Below are positions 30,167-40,628 of a DNA stretch of 64,000 bases, piece after piece. Numbering within the stretch: position 1 is the first letter of the stretch; every line of letters begins with the position of its first letter. The DNA lies in NCBI RefSeq assembly GCF_004770155.1, contig NZ_RQFA01000033.1, positions 1-64,000 on the forward strand. The letters are read 5' to 3'. The DNA comes from Leptospira gomenensis. GTDB lineage: Bacteria; Spirochaetota; Leptospiria; Leptospirales; Leptospiraceae. The position numbers were made by a program, and so were the translations under genes. Under the pieces are notes generated by a model. The model was not told where the DNA came from. It was given only the letters and a program-made list of their open reading frames with translations, and did no database searches.

Positions 30167-32596
30167 ATGACGTCAAACAGCGGAAAAATTCTCACCCTTC
30201 TCCAATCCTTCTTAGGAACGATTAGAAAACTTTTTACTTTTTTGAAAATCCATTGGAGGCCGTTGTTTCGATACGGAAGTATCGCCGCGCTCGCGATCGT
30301 TTCCTTTTTGATCGGGGGTTCGTACGTGGTTTGGTTGACCAAAAAAGAGGAAGTGGTCGCCAATCTCGATAAATTCAAAAACGAAGTCACCAACTACTAC
30401 GAGGTCAGTCAGATCCGCCCCATCCGTATCTTGGATAGAAACGGAAAATTGATCGGGGAATTCTCGAGAAGAAAATTCAAACCGATCCGCACGGACAATC
30501 TCAAAGAACACGGAAACATCGTCTGGGCGTTGTTGTCTTCGGAGGATCGGGAATTCTACAACCATCACGGAGTCAATTACACCGCTCTGTTGCGCGCGTT
30601 GATCATAAATCTGACCACGTTCCAAAAACAAGGCGGCTCGACGATCACGCAACAGCTCGCCAAACTCACGTTAGATCTAGGAGCGCGCAACGTATTCAAT
30701 AAAATTACGGAATTCTACTGTACTTTCTATCTGGAAAGTCAGTTCGACAAGAACACGATCCTATCCATGTATCTAAACAGGATTTTTTTGGGCGAAGGTA
30801 ATACCGGGGTCGAGGAAGCGAGCCGTTATTATTTCAACAAAGCCGCGGCCGAACTGACTCCGGCGGAAGCGGCGATGCTCGTGGGAATCATTCCCGCCCC
30901 TTCCAATTATAATCCCGTTCGTAGTCTCAAGATCGCCTTAAAAAGACAGAAACTCGTGTTGTTTCCTATGGGTGAAAATCCGCAACTTCATCCGGTTCCT
31001 TCCAAAGTCGAAAGGAATTTTTCGCAGAAAGTGGACGCGAATATTAAGAAATTTAAATCCTTTTACAAGGTGGAAGTGGCCAAAGACGGGGAGAAGGAAT
31101 TCTACTCTTCCGATATCGCGAGATACGGCTTCGACAAAGACTTCACCGTAAACCTAGCCCCCGACTTCAACTACGGAATCCGTCAACATATCCTGGATAC
31201 GTTTTCGGAGATAGACATAGAAACCAGGGGAATGAACGTATACACCACTTTGGATTACGACAAACAGGACGCGGCCGAAAAATCTCTACGAGACGGAATC
31301 GAATCCGTCCGTAAAAAATTGAACGAGGTAAAATCACTCTATCTAAAAAAGGGGGATAACGAAGAGGCCAGAATTCAACAATCGATCATAGACAACATGA
31401 ACGGCTCTCTCATGTCTATCAATCCTGGAAACGGATATATCGAAGCGATGGTAGGTAGTTACAAAATTTCTAATATATTCAGACTCAACCGTGCGGTTTC
31501 CACTCTGCGACAGCCCGGTTCCACGATCAAAGGTCTGGTTTATGCGCTGGCTTTCGAAAATAGGATCATCACCCCGTCATCCAAAGTTGTGGACGAAGAG
31601 ATCAATATCCGAGGTTATTCCCCGAAAAACTGGTACAAAGGTTATAAGGGCGAGGTAACGGCGAGGATCGCGTTCGCACAATCGATCAATACGATTGCTG
31701 TAAAATTGTTAAACGAAGTCGGAGTCGGCACCTTTTTGGAAAAGATCTCCGCGATTTTAGACATCGATAAGGCTACGCTCGAAAGGAGGTTCCAGCCGAA
31801 TCTCTCCCTCGCGCTCGGTTCCGGCGAACTGTCTCCGATGGAGTTGGCCCTGGTCTACGCCACGATCGCCAACGGAGGGAAAAAAGTGACTCCGATCCAA
31901 ATTTTGAGAATCACCGATTTCGAAGGCAGCGAAATGTTCTCGGCTCCCGTAAAAGATCCGGAGGAAGCGGTTCAGATTCTGGATCCCGTGGCCTGTGCGG
32001 AAACGATCAACTTGATGCAGGCCGTATTGAGCGAACAAGGTACGATGAAGTTGAAACTCAAAGAAGAAGATGCGTTTCCGATGGGCGGTAAAACGGGAAC
32101 CGTCCAATCCCCCAAAGAAGCGCGTAAAAAATGGGGAAATCGCAAAGGGGTTCGAGACGCCTGGTTTGCGGGAATCAATCCGGATCTGGTCACTACGGTC
32201 TGGATCGGAAACGACATCGGCGCTCCTTTCGAAGGTTCAGGCTCCGCGATCAGCGGAAACATCTGGTTCCGCTTTGCAAGTTACGTCGCGCGAAATATCG
32301 GCTTTTCGGAAACGTTGATCAAACCGTTTAACGGCGATTTTGTGAAAGTGGACGTTTGTGGAGACACCGGACTACTTCTACATCCGTCCGTCGTCTGCGC
32401 ACATCCTCTTTACGGACAATACTATTATATCGGGGAACAACCCGAGGCTCCCGCGGGTGCGACGGTTTCCGCCGAACCTTCCCAAGATGAGATCAAAACC
32501 GAGGAATCGAGAGGAACGACTCCGAACTCGGAGGACGGAGACGGAGATTCAGTGGAGCTGGAACTTCCCGAAGTTAAAGATAATCCGTCAAACTAG
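30167..32596 (+). CDS. Class A penicillin-binding protein (PBP1A-type transglycosylase/transpeptidase)
   Basis: 809 aa. A transmembrane anchor (about 30-58) is followed by a family GT51 glycosyltransferase with the catalytic Glu in LLSSEDREFYNHHGVN (about 123) and GGSTITQQLAKLTLD. The transpeptidase domain carries SxxK in PGSTIKGLVYA (Ser about 451), SxN in AQSINTIAV (about 505) and KTG in GGKTGTVQS (about 641). Both activities, glycan polymerisation and cross-linking, therefore look intact. A Glu/Asp/Ser-rich tail ends the protein. A GAGG site lies six bases upstream of the ATG. Its 3' end overlaps that of the convergent peptide-binding gene by 23 nt. Confidence 0.95.
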   Translation: MTSNSGKILTLLQSFLGTIRKLFTFLKIHWRPLFRYGSIAALAIVSFLIGGSYVVWLTKKEEVVANLDKFKNEVTNYYEVSQIRPIRILDRNGKLIGEFSRRKFKPIRTDNLKEHGNIVWALLSSEDREFYNHHGVNYTALLRALIINLTTFQKQGGSTITQQLAKLTLDLGARNVFNKITEFYCTFYLESQFDKNTILSMYLNRIFLGEGNTGVEEASRYYFNKAAAELTPAEAAMLVGIIPAPSNYNPVRSLKIALKRQKLVLFPMGENPQLHPVPSKVERNFSQKVDANIKKFKSFYKVEVAKDGEKEFYSSDIARYGFDKDFTVNLAPDFNYGIRQHILDTFSEIDIETRGMNVYTTLDYDKQDAAEKSLRDGIESVRKKLNEVKSLYLKKGDNEEARIQQSIIDNMNGSLMSINPGNGYIEAMVGSYKISNIFRLNRAVSTLRQPGSTIKGLVYALAFENRIITPSSKVVDEEINIRGYSPKNWYKGYKGEVTARIAFAQSINTIAVKLLNEVGVGTFLEKISAILDIDKATLERRFQPNLSLALGSGELSPMELALVYATIANGGKKVTPIQILRITDFEGSEMFSAPVKDPEEAVQILDPVACAETINLMQAVLSEQGTMKLKLKEEDAFPMGGKTGTVQSPKEARKKWGNRKGVRDAWFAGINPDLVTTVWIGNDIGAPFEGSGSAISGNIWFRFASYVARNIGFSETLIKPFNGDFVKVDVCGDTGLLLHPSVVCAHPLYGQYYYIGEQPEAPAGATVSAEPSQDEIKTEESRGTTPNSEDGDGDSVELELPEVKDNPSN

Positions 32597-34138
32597 GATA
32601 TAGTTTAGATTTTTCTGATATTAGAAATGTCTCATGCGGAGACCAAAGAAAAATCCAAGGAACCTCCCGCAGTAGAATTTTCAGGGCTTCCGAAATTTCC
32701 GATTCCGGATCGAGGGAATCGGAAATCCTCGCCTTTTCGAACAGCGCCTCCAATTCGGCTCGTTCGTAATGCGCTCTGTTTCCGCCGTTGCCCTTGTCTT
32801 TTCCGGAAAACAAAGGATCGATAAAATTCCAAGCCCCCGGCAGATCCGCATACCAAAACAATAACGTTAAGTCTCCTTTATTCTCCGCGTTTTCCTTGTA
32901 AAGAGCGGCCTTTTCCATCGGACGAAGTTTCACTTTTAAACCTAACTCTTTTAAAAACCCGACGATCGCCGCTCCGTTGGCGTTGTTTTCGTCGTCTCCT
33001 CGCATTCTAAAATCGATTTCCCGTTCCAGGATTCGAGGATAACAGGAGGAACGTTTCAGATACTCCTTGGCCGCGTCGAGGGAAACTTCCCTTTCGGGAC
33101 GATTTTCGCTTCCGCTTTTGGAAAAAAGTTTTTTCATAATGGAAGTTGTAATATGGACCGGAGGAATAGGACCGACCGTCCGATCCGCATTTCCTTCCAA
33201 CAATTTTTCCACGATCAAATCCGGATCGACCGCCGCGTTAAGCGCCTTTCTAAACGGAAGATCGAAACAAGGTTCGTTCGCCCGTATGGCCACGTATTGA
33301 ACCCCTCCTCCTTTTCGGAACGCGAGATTTTCGGATCGTATGTTCGGATTACGGAGCAGAAAATTCGGAAGACGCATCAGATCCATTCTTCCCTTGGAAA
33401 AAAGGAAAAGACCCGTGGAAGCGGAAGATAAAATTCTCAGTCGGATTTTTTTGGGGAGAGGTTCGCCTCGCCAATGGGGATTCCTTTCCAAAAGGACGTA
33501 ATTGTTCTTTTTCCATTCCTTAAGGACGTATTTCCCGGGTTTCGGATACGTTACTATATCATTATTTTCTAATGTTTCCAGGGACGCCGGTTTCGGCTCC
33601 GAATCGCCGGGCCGCCTGCAACAAACGATCCCGGCCGGAGGAAGGGAAAGAGCATCCACCGCTTGTCTCAATCCTCCCGATATCCTCAATTCTAAATCCT
33701 TTTCACCGATTACGTTCACTTCCTTCAAAAAGGAATAACGAATTTTTCTCGGCCCCGCAGTGTTTCTCAATCGATCCAGGGATTCTTTGACGTGCCGCGC
33801 ACCGAGTTCGGTTCCGTCGGACAAAGAATGAGATCGCAGACTCAATCGTAAGGAACGGATTTCTCCGGAGCCTTCCAGCCGATGAGATCGTACGAGTTGA
33901 TACGCCGGTTTTCCTTCCGGAGTTTTTTGAAACAGAAACGGATATAAAAATTTTCCGAGCGTTCGCGAAGATAGATCCGTAGCGAACAACGGATCCAAAC
34001 TGATAGGATCGGAAGGCAGGGAAAGAATCAATTCTTCCGGATCGGCGTCGCTTGGGGCACAAGCGGAAAAAAGAAGGGACAAAAGGAGGATTCCTGTAAA
34101 AAAGGGTAGAGAAGTATTCAAAAGACGATTCCGTTCCA

Positions 34139-34139
<1 letters not shown>
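32574..34139 (-). CDS. Peptide/oligopeptide ABC substrate-binding lipoprotein (SBP_bac_5)
   Basis: 521 aa. The lipoprotein signal ends ...LLFSAC (Cys27). The family pattern is present: DPISLDPLFATDLSSRTLGKF near the start, the PYP..L..WKKNNYVLLERNPHWRG block, and LRKALNAAVDPDLIVEKLL-like residues in the centre. Such proteins capture peptides or similar solutes for an ABC importer, yet no permease or ATPase gene is nearby, so it either shares one encoded elsewhere or acts alone. The TTG start at 34139 shares a base with the start of the divergent msbA gene; a second TTG at 34121 is possible, but it would drop the positively charged N-region. Confidence 0.9.
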
Positions 34140-36028
<1,889 letters not shown>

Positions 36029-36051
36029 TTTCAGAATATTCAATTTTTAGA

Positions 36052-37107
36052 ATGAAATCGTTCAACCTTTTTTCCCTCTTTCAAACGATCCTATTCCCGC
36101 TTTTATACGCCCTTTCCTTTTTGTATCGCGGCCTCTTCTGGTTGGACCGTAAATCGACCTCGAAAAAAAGACTTCCGGGAGCGTTTGTGATCAGTGTGGG
36201 AAATCTTTCGATGGGCGGAACCGGGAAAACGCCGTTTTCGATTTTTCTCGCCAAACTCATCCATCGGGAGTTTCCCGAAATCCCGATCGTCGTCCTCTCG
36301 CGAGGTTACGGTTCCACGGGATCGAAGAACGGGTTGAGGGTCACCATCAAATCCACGCCGAGGGAAGCGGGGGACGAGCCCTTGCTTTTAAAAAAACATC
36401 TTCCGTTCGCAGAAATTTGGATCGGAAAGGATCGTTATTCCGCGTTTGTTCGTTTTAAAAAAGAATATCTTTCTCGTGAGAAAACGATCGTAATTTTGGA
36501 CGACGGATTCCAACATCACGTGCTCGACCGGGACGTAGATATCGTACTTTTGGATTCGAGTAAAATTCATAAGGAGCGATTTTTAATTCCGGCAGGAAAT
36601 TTAAGGGAACCGATTTCTTCTCTTTCCAGGGCGGATTGGATCGTATTCTCCAAATATGAAACTTCTGCGGAGCGGACGATTCAGAACGTTAAGAGAGGTT
36701 TTTCGGGAGACGTACTTCGGTTTACTTCCGAGCCGGGAAAGTTGTTATCGCCGGAGTTGACGGTGGATTCGCCCAGGTTGTTGTACGGTAAAAAAGTGTA
36801 CGCGTTTACGGGAATCGGAAATCCCGAGGTTTTTTTTTCCATGATCCGAGGATTTCATCCCGTTTTTCTGGAAACCAGGACGTTTCGAGATCATCATTCT
36901 TATACGATGGAAGACGAAGCGGCATTGAGAACTATCTCTAAAAATTTCGATTATCTTATATGCACCGAAAAGGATTTGATAAAACTTTCTCAACCTCCCG
37001 AAAATTTGCGAACCCTCTTTTTAGAAAGTAAATTGGATAAGGAAGAACGTTTGTTGTCCTCGCTCCGGGAGCGGATCGCTGCCTGGAGAAAAGAAGATCG
37101 TAGTTAA
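36052..37107 (+). CDS. lpxK: Tetraacyldisaccharide 4'-kinase
   Basis: 351 aa. It phosphorylates the 4' position of the lipid A precursor at the cytoplasmic face of the inner membrane. An N-terminal membrane helix (about 5-30) is followed by the P-loop VGNLSMGGTGKTPFSIFLA and by LSRGYGSTGSK, both diagnostic for LpxK, and by AGDEPLLLKKHLP and ILDDGFQHHVLDRDVDIVL. Length is usual. It follows msbA by 23 nt and so shares its operon. Intact key motifs indicate an active enzyme. Confidence 0.96.
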   Translation: MKSFNLFSLFQTILFPLLYALSFLYRGLFWLDRKSTSKKRLPGAFVISVGNLSMGGTGKTPFSIFLAKLIHREFPEIPIVVLSRGYGSTGSKNGLRVTIKSTPREAGDEPLLLKKHLPFAEIWIGKDRYSAFVRFKKEYLSREKTIVILDDGFQHHVLDRDVDIVLLDSSKIHKERFLIPAGNLREPISSLSRADWIVFSKYETSAERTIQNVKRGFSGDVLRFTSEPGKLLSPELTVDSPRLLYGKKVYAFTGIGNPEVFFSMIRGFHPVFLETRTFRDHHSYTMEDEAALRTISKNFDYLICTEKDLIKLSQPPENLRTLFLESKLDKEERLLSSLRERIAAWRKEDRS

Positions 37108-37272
37108 GCCGTTCACTCGATCTTAGATTGTTTTCTGTCTGTCCTATCCGTTTTGGTTTGTCCTATCGTCGTCGGAAATACAAGCGCAATCTTTGTCGGA
37201 ATTATCGATAACAATCGAAATATTTTTGCCCGAACACGTGACATTCGATCGTTGTATGGAACCGACCAAAGT

Positions 37273-37812
37273 ATGGGCGTATTAGTATTAAGTTCGGATC
37301 ATACGATCGATTCCGTTTTGCGGGAAAGAGAAAGCGAAATCGTGACGTTGCTGGTTCCGGAAGAAACCCTTTCGTTGTATCCGGAAGAAGATCGAAAGGA
37401 TCTTCCCAAGCGAATTCCGGGGTTATTGGCAATCTATGGAAAATATATGACGTCCATCCCTCGTATCGGAAAAAAAGCGGGGAGAACATTGTACCAACCG
37501 AGCGAAGGTAAGAAGAAGATGGTCCGGATCAACGTGAGATTGAATTCCGGAACTTGGTCGTTTTTGGGGATGTTGGCTCACGTACACGGAGTCTCCCGTT
37601 GTTTTTTATTTAATTATTTGTTATCATTGGATAGAGTCGGAGTCGGGGAATCTATCGTACTAACAATGAACGATGGAGGTCCAACATTTCACCGCAACTA
37701 CAGTTATATCCTCCACCTCGATCTACAAAATAATCGAATCACACGCAGCCTAAAATGCCAACCGGAATCAACTTTCTATGTAATCGATTATCTGGATTGG
37801 TTCGACCCATAA
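37273..37812 (+). CDS. DUF1564 family protein
   Basis: 179 aa from the ATG at 37273; an in-frame ATG at 37153 adds 40 residues that look non-coding. The pattern [68 protein letters not shown] and the C-terminal [11 protein letters not shown] are those of DUF1564, which I know only from Leptospira, often in many copies per genome. Many copies end in this tryptophan motif. There is no signal peptide. The central [13 protein letters not shown] helix suggests a DNA-binding ribbon or helix, but function is unknown. Confidence 0.85.
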   Translation: MGVLVLSSDHTIDSVLRERESEIVTLLVPEETLSLYPEEDRKDLPKRIPGLLAIYGKYMTSIPRIGKKAGRTLYQPSEGKKKMVRINVRLNSGTWSFLGMLAHVHGVSRCFLFNYLLSLDRVGVGESIVLTMNDGGPTFHRNYSYILHLDLQNNRITRSLKCQPESTFYVIDYLDWFDP

Positions 37813-38090
37813 ACACAGAGAATTTCCCGAGCCACAAAACACGAAAAATCGAATCGCAAAATCGAACCGAAAAATTTTCGGCCGTCCAAACACGCCCCGG
37901 CGATTCATTTGATAAATTGCAAAGACAACTTTGTTTTCCGAAAAATTCCTTTCTTTTTCCTTATTTCTAACACCGTTAAAAAAACTAAATCGAATTGCAT
38001 GAATCAACGATTGTGTTACGATTCCTAATACGAACGGGGCATCGGTCGGATTCCCGCTCTGATAAAATTTTAATTTCAACCGAATCAAGC

Positions 38091-39440
38091 ATGAAACAAT
38101 TTATTTCCAACCTGATATTTTTCTCCACTTTATCCTTCGCGCTGCTACTTTCGGGAAACAAATCGGACTTAAACGCAGAAACGATTCTTTTAAAATCCGG
38201 AGAAAAAATGGAAGGCAGTATCGTAGGCCAAAGTAAGGAGACGGTAGAATTTAGATTAGAAGACGGAAGCGTAAAAACATATCCTAAAACCTTGATTCGG
38301 AAAATATCTTTTGCGAAAACCGCCGCACCAAACGAACGATCCCCAATTCCTACGAATTCCCAAAAGGAATCGAATACCGCGGAAGTTGACAAGAAGGGAG
38401 CGCAAGACTTCCCTTCCGAAAAACAAACGAAAGAATCGGAAAAAATAAAATCTTCGGAAGAAAATTCTAAAAAAAGGGAACGCGAGATTTCGGATTTGAA
38501 ACGACACTACTTAGAGGGTTCCTGGGGAATCGGAGGCGGGGAAAGTCAAACGGAACTCAGACCGTTCTACCAAACGATTCAGTATGCGGCTCTATTTTTC
38601 GGCGGTTCGCAAAGTCAGTCCGAAATTCTACTCACCCCGTATCGGACCGAAAATACAAGTTCAACGGCGCGCCTATACTACGCCTGGAATCGTTTTTCAC
38701 TCGAACTGCGAGGAACCGAAGCGAAAGGAAATCTGGAAGTTTTCGGATTTCAAAACTTAAATTTCAATAACGGCGGCTCACAGACAACCTCGAACAATTG
38801 GATCGTCGGAAACGGAAACACCAAATTCCAAAAAGTTTCCTCCCGGTTCGGTTTTACTCCCTATCCTAACCCGATTGCGAATTTTCAAATTATAGGCGGC
38901 GTGGAACGGATATGGACCAAAACTTCGGAGGAAGTTTATAGTTTCGGCGAAGTCACGCCCCTTGGAAACAACCCGAATCGCTTTAGCTTTCGCGAATATT
39001 CAAATCCCCTAAAGGGCTACAGTTACGGGGTTGCGTTCGAATTCAGATTTTTAGGACGTTTCTCGCTCCAAGGACAAATCCTTCATTTGGAAATGAAAGG
39101 ACCTTCCTCCCTGCGCAACCGAGAGTTCCGGGACGAATTCAATCGAAACGTTTCCCAAACCGGCCTGGACTATCAATGGAACGCGAAAGGAAGAGAAGTG
39201 AATCTGAAATTCTCTTATCGGATTTTCGGAAATTGGAGCCTTTTCATGGAAGCGAGTAATCTTGTTCTCAAAAACAAACTTCAATCCGGTTATATCACGG
39301 ATGGGGACGGAGGAAACTCCGATTTGAGTCAGGAAATACCGAAACTCATCGGACCTCGCATCCTAACCCCGATCCTTTACGAATCGAAAACCTCTCTGAG
39401 TTATCTCCAACTCGGCGTGAATTATCGTTTCGACTTTTGA
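38091..39440 (+). CDS. Outer membrane beta-barrel protein with N-terminal LSm-like strand domain
   Basis: 449 aa from the ATG at 38091; an upstream start at 37995 would put 32 residues before the signal peptide. The signal peptide is MKQFISNLIFFSTLSFALLL and ends about ...NAE. Residues about 30-70 (LLKSGEKMEGSIVGQSKETV, then a strand ending ...LIRKISF) form the small beta unit common in Leptospira outer-membrane proteins. A long Lys/Glu/Ser linker leads to a barrel of alternating strands (about 155-449) ending in LGVNYRFDF, a typical C-terminal beta-signal with terminal Phe. It overlaps the next, convergent gene by 19 nt. Transport or surface role unknown. Confidence 0.8.
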   Translation: MKQFISNLIFFSTLSFALLLSGNKSDLNAETILLKSGEKMEGSIVGQSKETVEFRLEDGSVKTYPKTLIRKISFAKTAAPNERSPIPTNSQKESNTAEVDKKGAQDFPSEKQTKESEKIKSSEENSKKREREISDLKRHYLEGSWGIGGGESQTELRPFYQTIQYAALFFGGSQSQSEILLTPYRTENTSSTARLYYAWNRFSLELRGTEAKGNLEVFGFQNLNFNNGGSQTTSNNWIVGNGNTKFQKVSSRFGFTPYPNPIANFQIIGGVERIWTKTSEEVYSFGEVTPLGNNPNRFSFREYSNPLKGYSYGVAFEFRFLGRFSLQGQILHLEMKGPSSLRNREFRDEFNRNVSQTGLDYQWNAKGREVNLKFSYRIFGNWSLFMEASNLVLKNKLQSGYITDGDGGNSDLSQEIPKLIGPRILTPILYESKTSLSYLQLGVNYRFDF

Positions 39441-39760
39441 ATTTTTTTAGCGAGAATTCCGTCTTTCCAATTCCACCACTTTAACTTTTCCGATTCCGGC
39501 TTTTTCACGTTCAACGCATAATGAACACAACGAAAAACGTAGAGCATACAACGATCGACGTGGGTCCCGTGGTATTCGCAGATTCGAAGATACAACTTCT
39601 CCGGATCGGCGGTTTTGATCTCGTCCAAACTGCGAAATCCTAAATTCCAATAATCCATTGCGATCGACTTACCGACTCCGGGAAGGGAACGAAATTCCCT
39701 TAAAATATCGGATTGTTCCATATATCCGGAATCTAATTTAGAATATTCTTTTTTACTCAT
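39422..39760 (-). CDS. Small helix-hairpin-helix protein (Cdd1-like)
   Basis: 112 aa. The middle holds one helix-hairpin-helix element, LREFRSLPGVGKSIAMDYWN, then LGFRSLDEIKTADPEKLY, and a Cys-containing C-terminal half (HVDRCMLYVFRCVHYAL). This matches the small 'pathogenicity locus' Cdd1-like / TfoX C-terminal family, whose members are thought to bind nucleic acid; their role is not established. The start was placed at 39760 (an ATG two codons earlier is possible); the upstream in-frame stretch to 39880 lies over a GC-rich hairpin and looks non-coding. It overlaps the barrel gene by 19 nt at the 3' ends. Confidence 0.7.
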   Translation of the reverse strand: MSKKEYSKLDSGYMEQSDILREFRSLPGVGKSIAMDYWNLGFRSLDEIKTADPEKLYLRICEYHGTHVDRCMLYVFRCVHYALNVKKPESEKLKWWNWKDGILAKKIQKSKR

Positions 39761-39841
39761 ATTCATTCGAAAGACGGGACGACATCTCCTAGGAAAATCC
39801 GTTTTCTGCCGAAGAAGGACTAGGAAAATATTTGGGTAAAG

Positions 39842-39862
39842 CCGCCCGTCTACGACGGGCGG
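39842..39862 (-). terminator. GC-rich hairpin after the HEAT-repeat gene, possible terminator
   Basis: CCGCCCGTC (39842-39850) pairs perfectly with GACGGGCGG (39854-39862) around a 3-nt loop. It lies about 95 bp past the stop of the minus-strand HEAT gene. Only a weak CTTT follows on that strand, so termination is possible but unproven; it may instead be a repeated intergenic palindrome. Confidence 0.45.
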
Positions 39863-39954
39863 TGCTCGGTGCGCGACCACGAAACGAAAAACACGCTTTG
39901 TTTAACGACTCGAAAAGATTAAATTCAGAAATCGACGAAGAGAAAAGCGTCGTG

Positions 39955-40428
39955 TTAGAGTTTGAGTTTCTTTTTGATCAAATCCAGGAAGTCGGAAACG
40001 TATTCGTCCCCCCTTCTGTTTTTATCCGCAAACTCGAACGCTTCTTTTGTGGAATCCTCCAACTTTTCGTTTTTAGTGGTGATGTTGAGAAGGGAAGCCA
40101 AGGAAGCGTAAACGATGTCTCCGTTTTCGGAGGAAATGATTTTATTTTTCAAAGCGATGGCGGAATCTCCTGACTCCGCGATCCTTCCCAAAGCAATGGC
40201 CGCAGCGGTCGCGATCTTAGGTTCGTTATTTCTATTGAGAAGATTGATCAATTCGGGGATGGCGGATTTCTCCTTACCTTTTCCAAGAGCAACCGCAGAT
40301 TCGTATTTCTCCGAATCGGATCCGGAAGATAAGGTTTTGATATGTTCCTCTGTGGACTTTTCGGCAAGAAGAGTTCCCGTAGTCACGAAAACGGAAAACG
40401 CAATGATAAGAATAGAACGAAATTTCAT
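39955..40428 (-). CDS. Exported HEAT-repeat protein
   Basis: 157 aa from the ATG at 40428, preceded by AAGGAG at the right distance; an upstream frame to 40650 is out of keeping with the signal peptide. The signal peptide MKFRSILIIAFSVFVTTGTL ends about ...LLA. Two HEAT/PBS-lyase-like helical pairs follow (EKYESAVALGKGKEKSAIPELINLL and ATAAAIALGRIAESGDS regions) and then a third, less regular one. Such repeats bind proteins; there is no catalytic signature. It stands divergent to the M48 protease gene. Confidence 0.82.
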   Translation of the reverse strand: MKFRSILIIAFSVFVTTGTLLAEKSTEEHIKTLSSGSDSEKYESAVALGKGKEKSAIPELINLLNRNNEPKIATAAAIALGRIAESGDSAIALKNKIISSENGDIVYASLASLLNITTKNEKLEDSTKEAFEFADKNRRGDEYVSDFLDLIKKKLKL

Positions 40429-40628
40429 GAACGACTCCTTTATCTTCGGAAGAATCGCGCGCCGAAACGGAACCGTCAATCCAAATATTCCTTCAATTGC
40501 GGCGCGCGCACCAACCACCCATTCAAATCCCTCGTTTTTTCCAAACGATTTGTCCGAATCTGTCCGTTTTCCGACTTTACTAGAAATACGAAACTCGAAA
40601 CAATCCCGAAAGAAAAGGACACCGACGA

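Noticed and set aside
37867..37881. Palindrome CCGAAAAATTTTCGG
   Set aside because: The loop would be one base, so only a shorter stem can form; no flanking T run.
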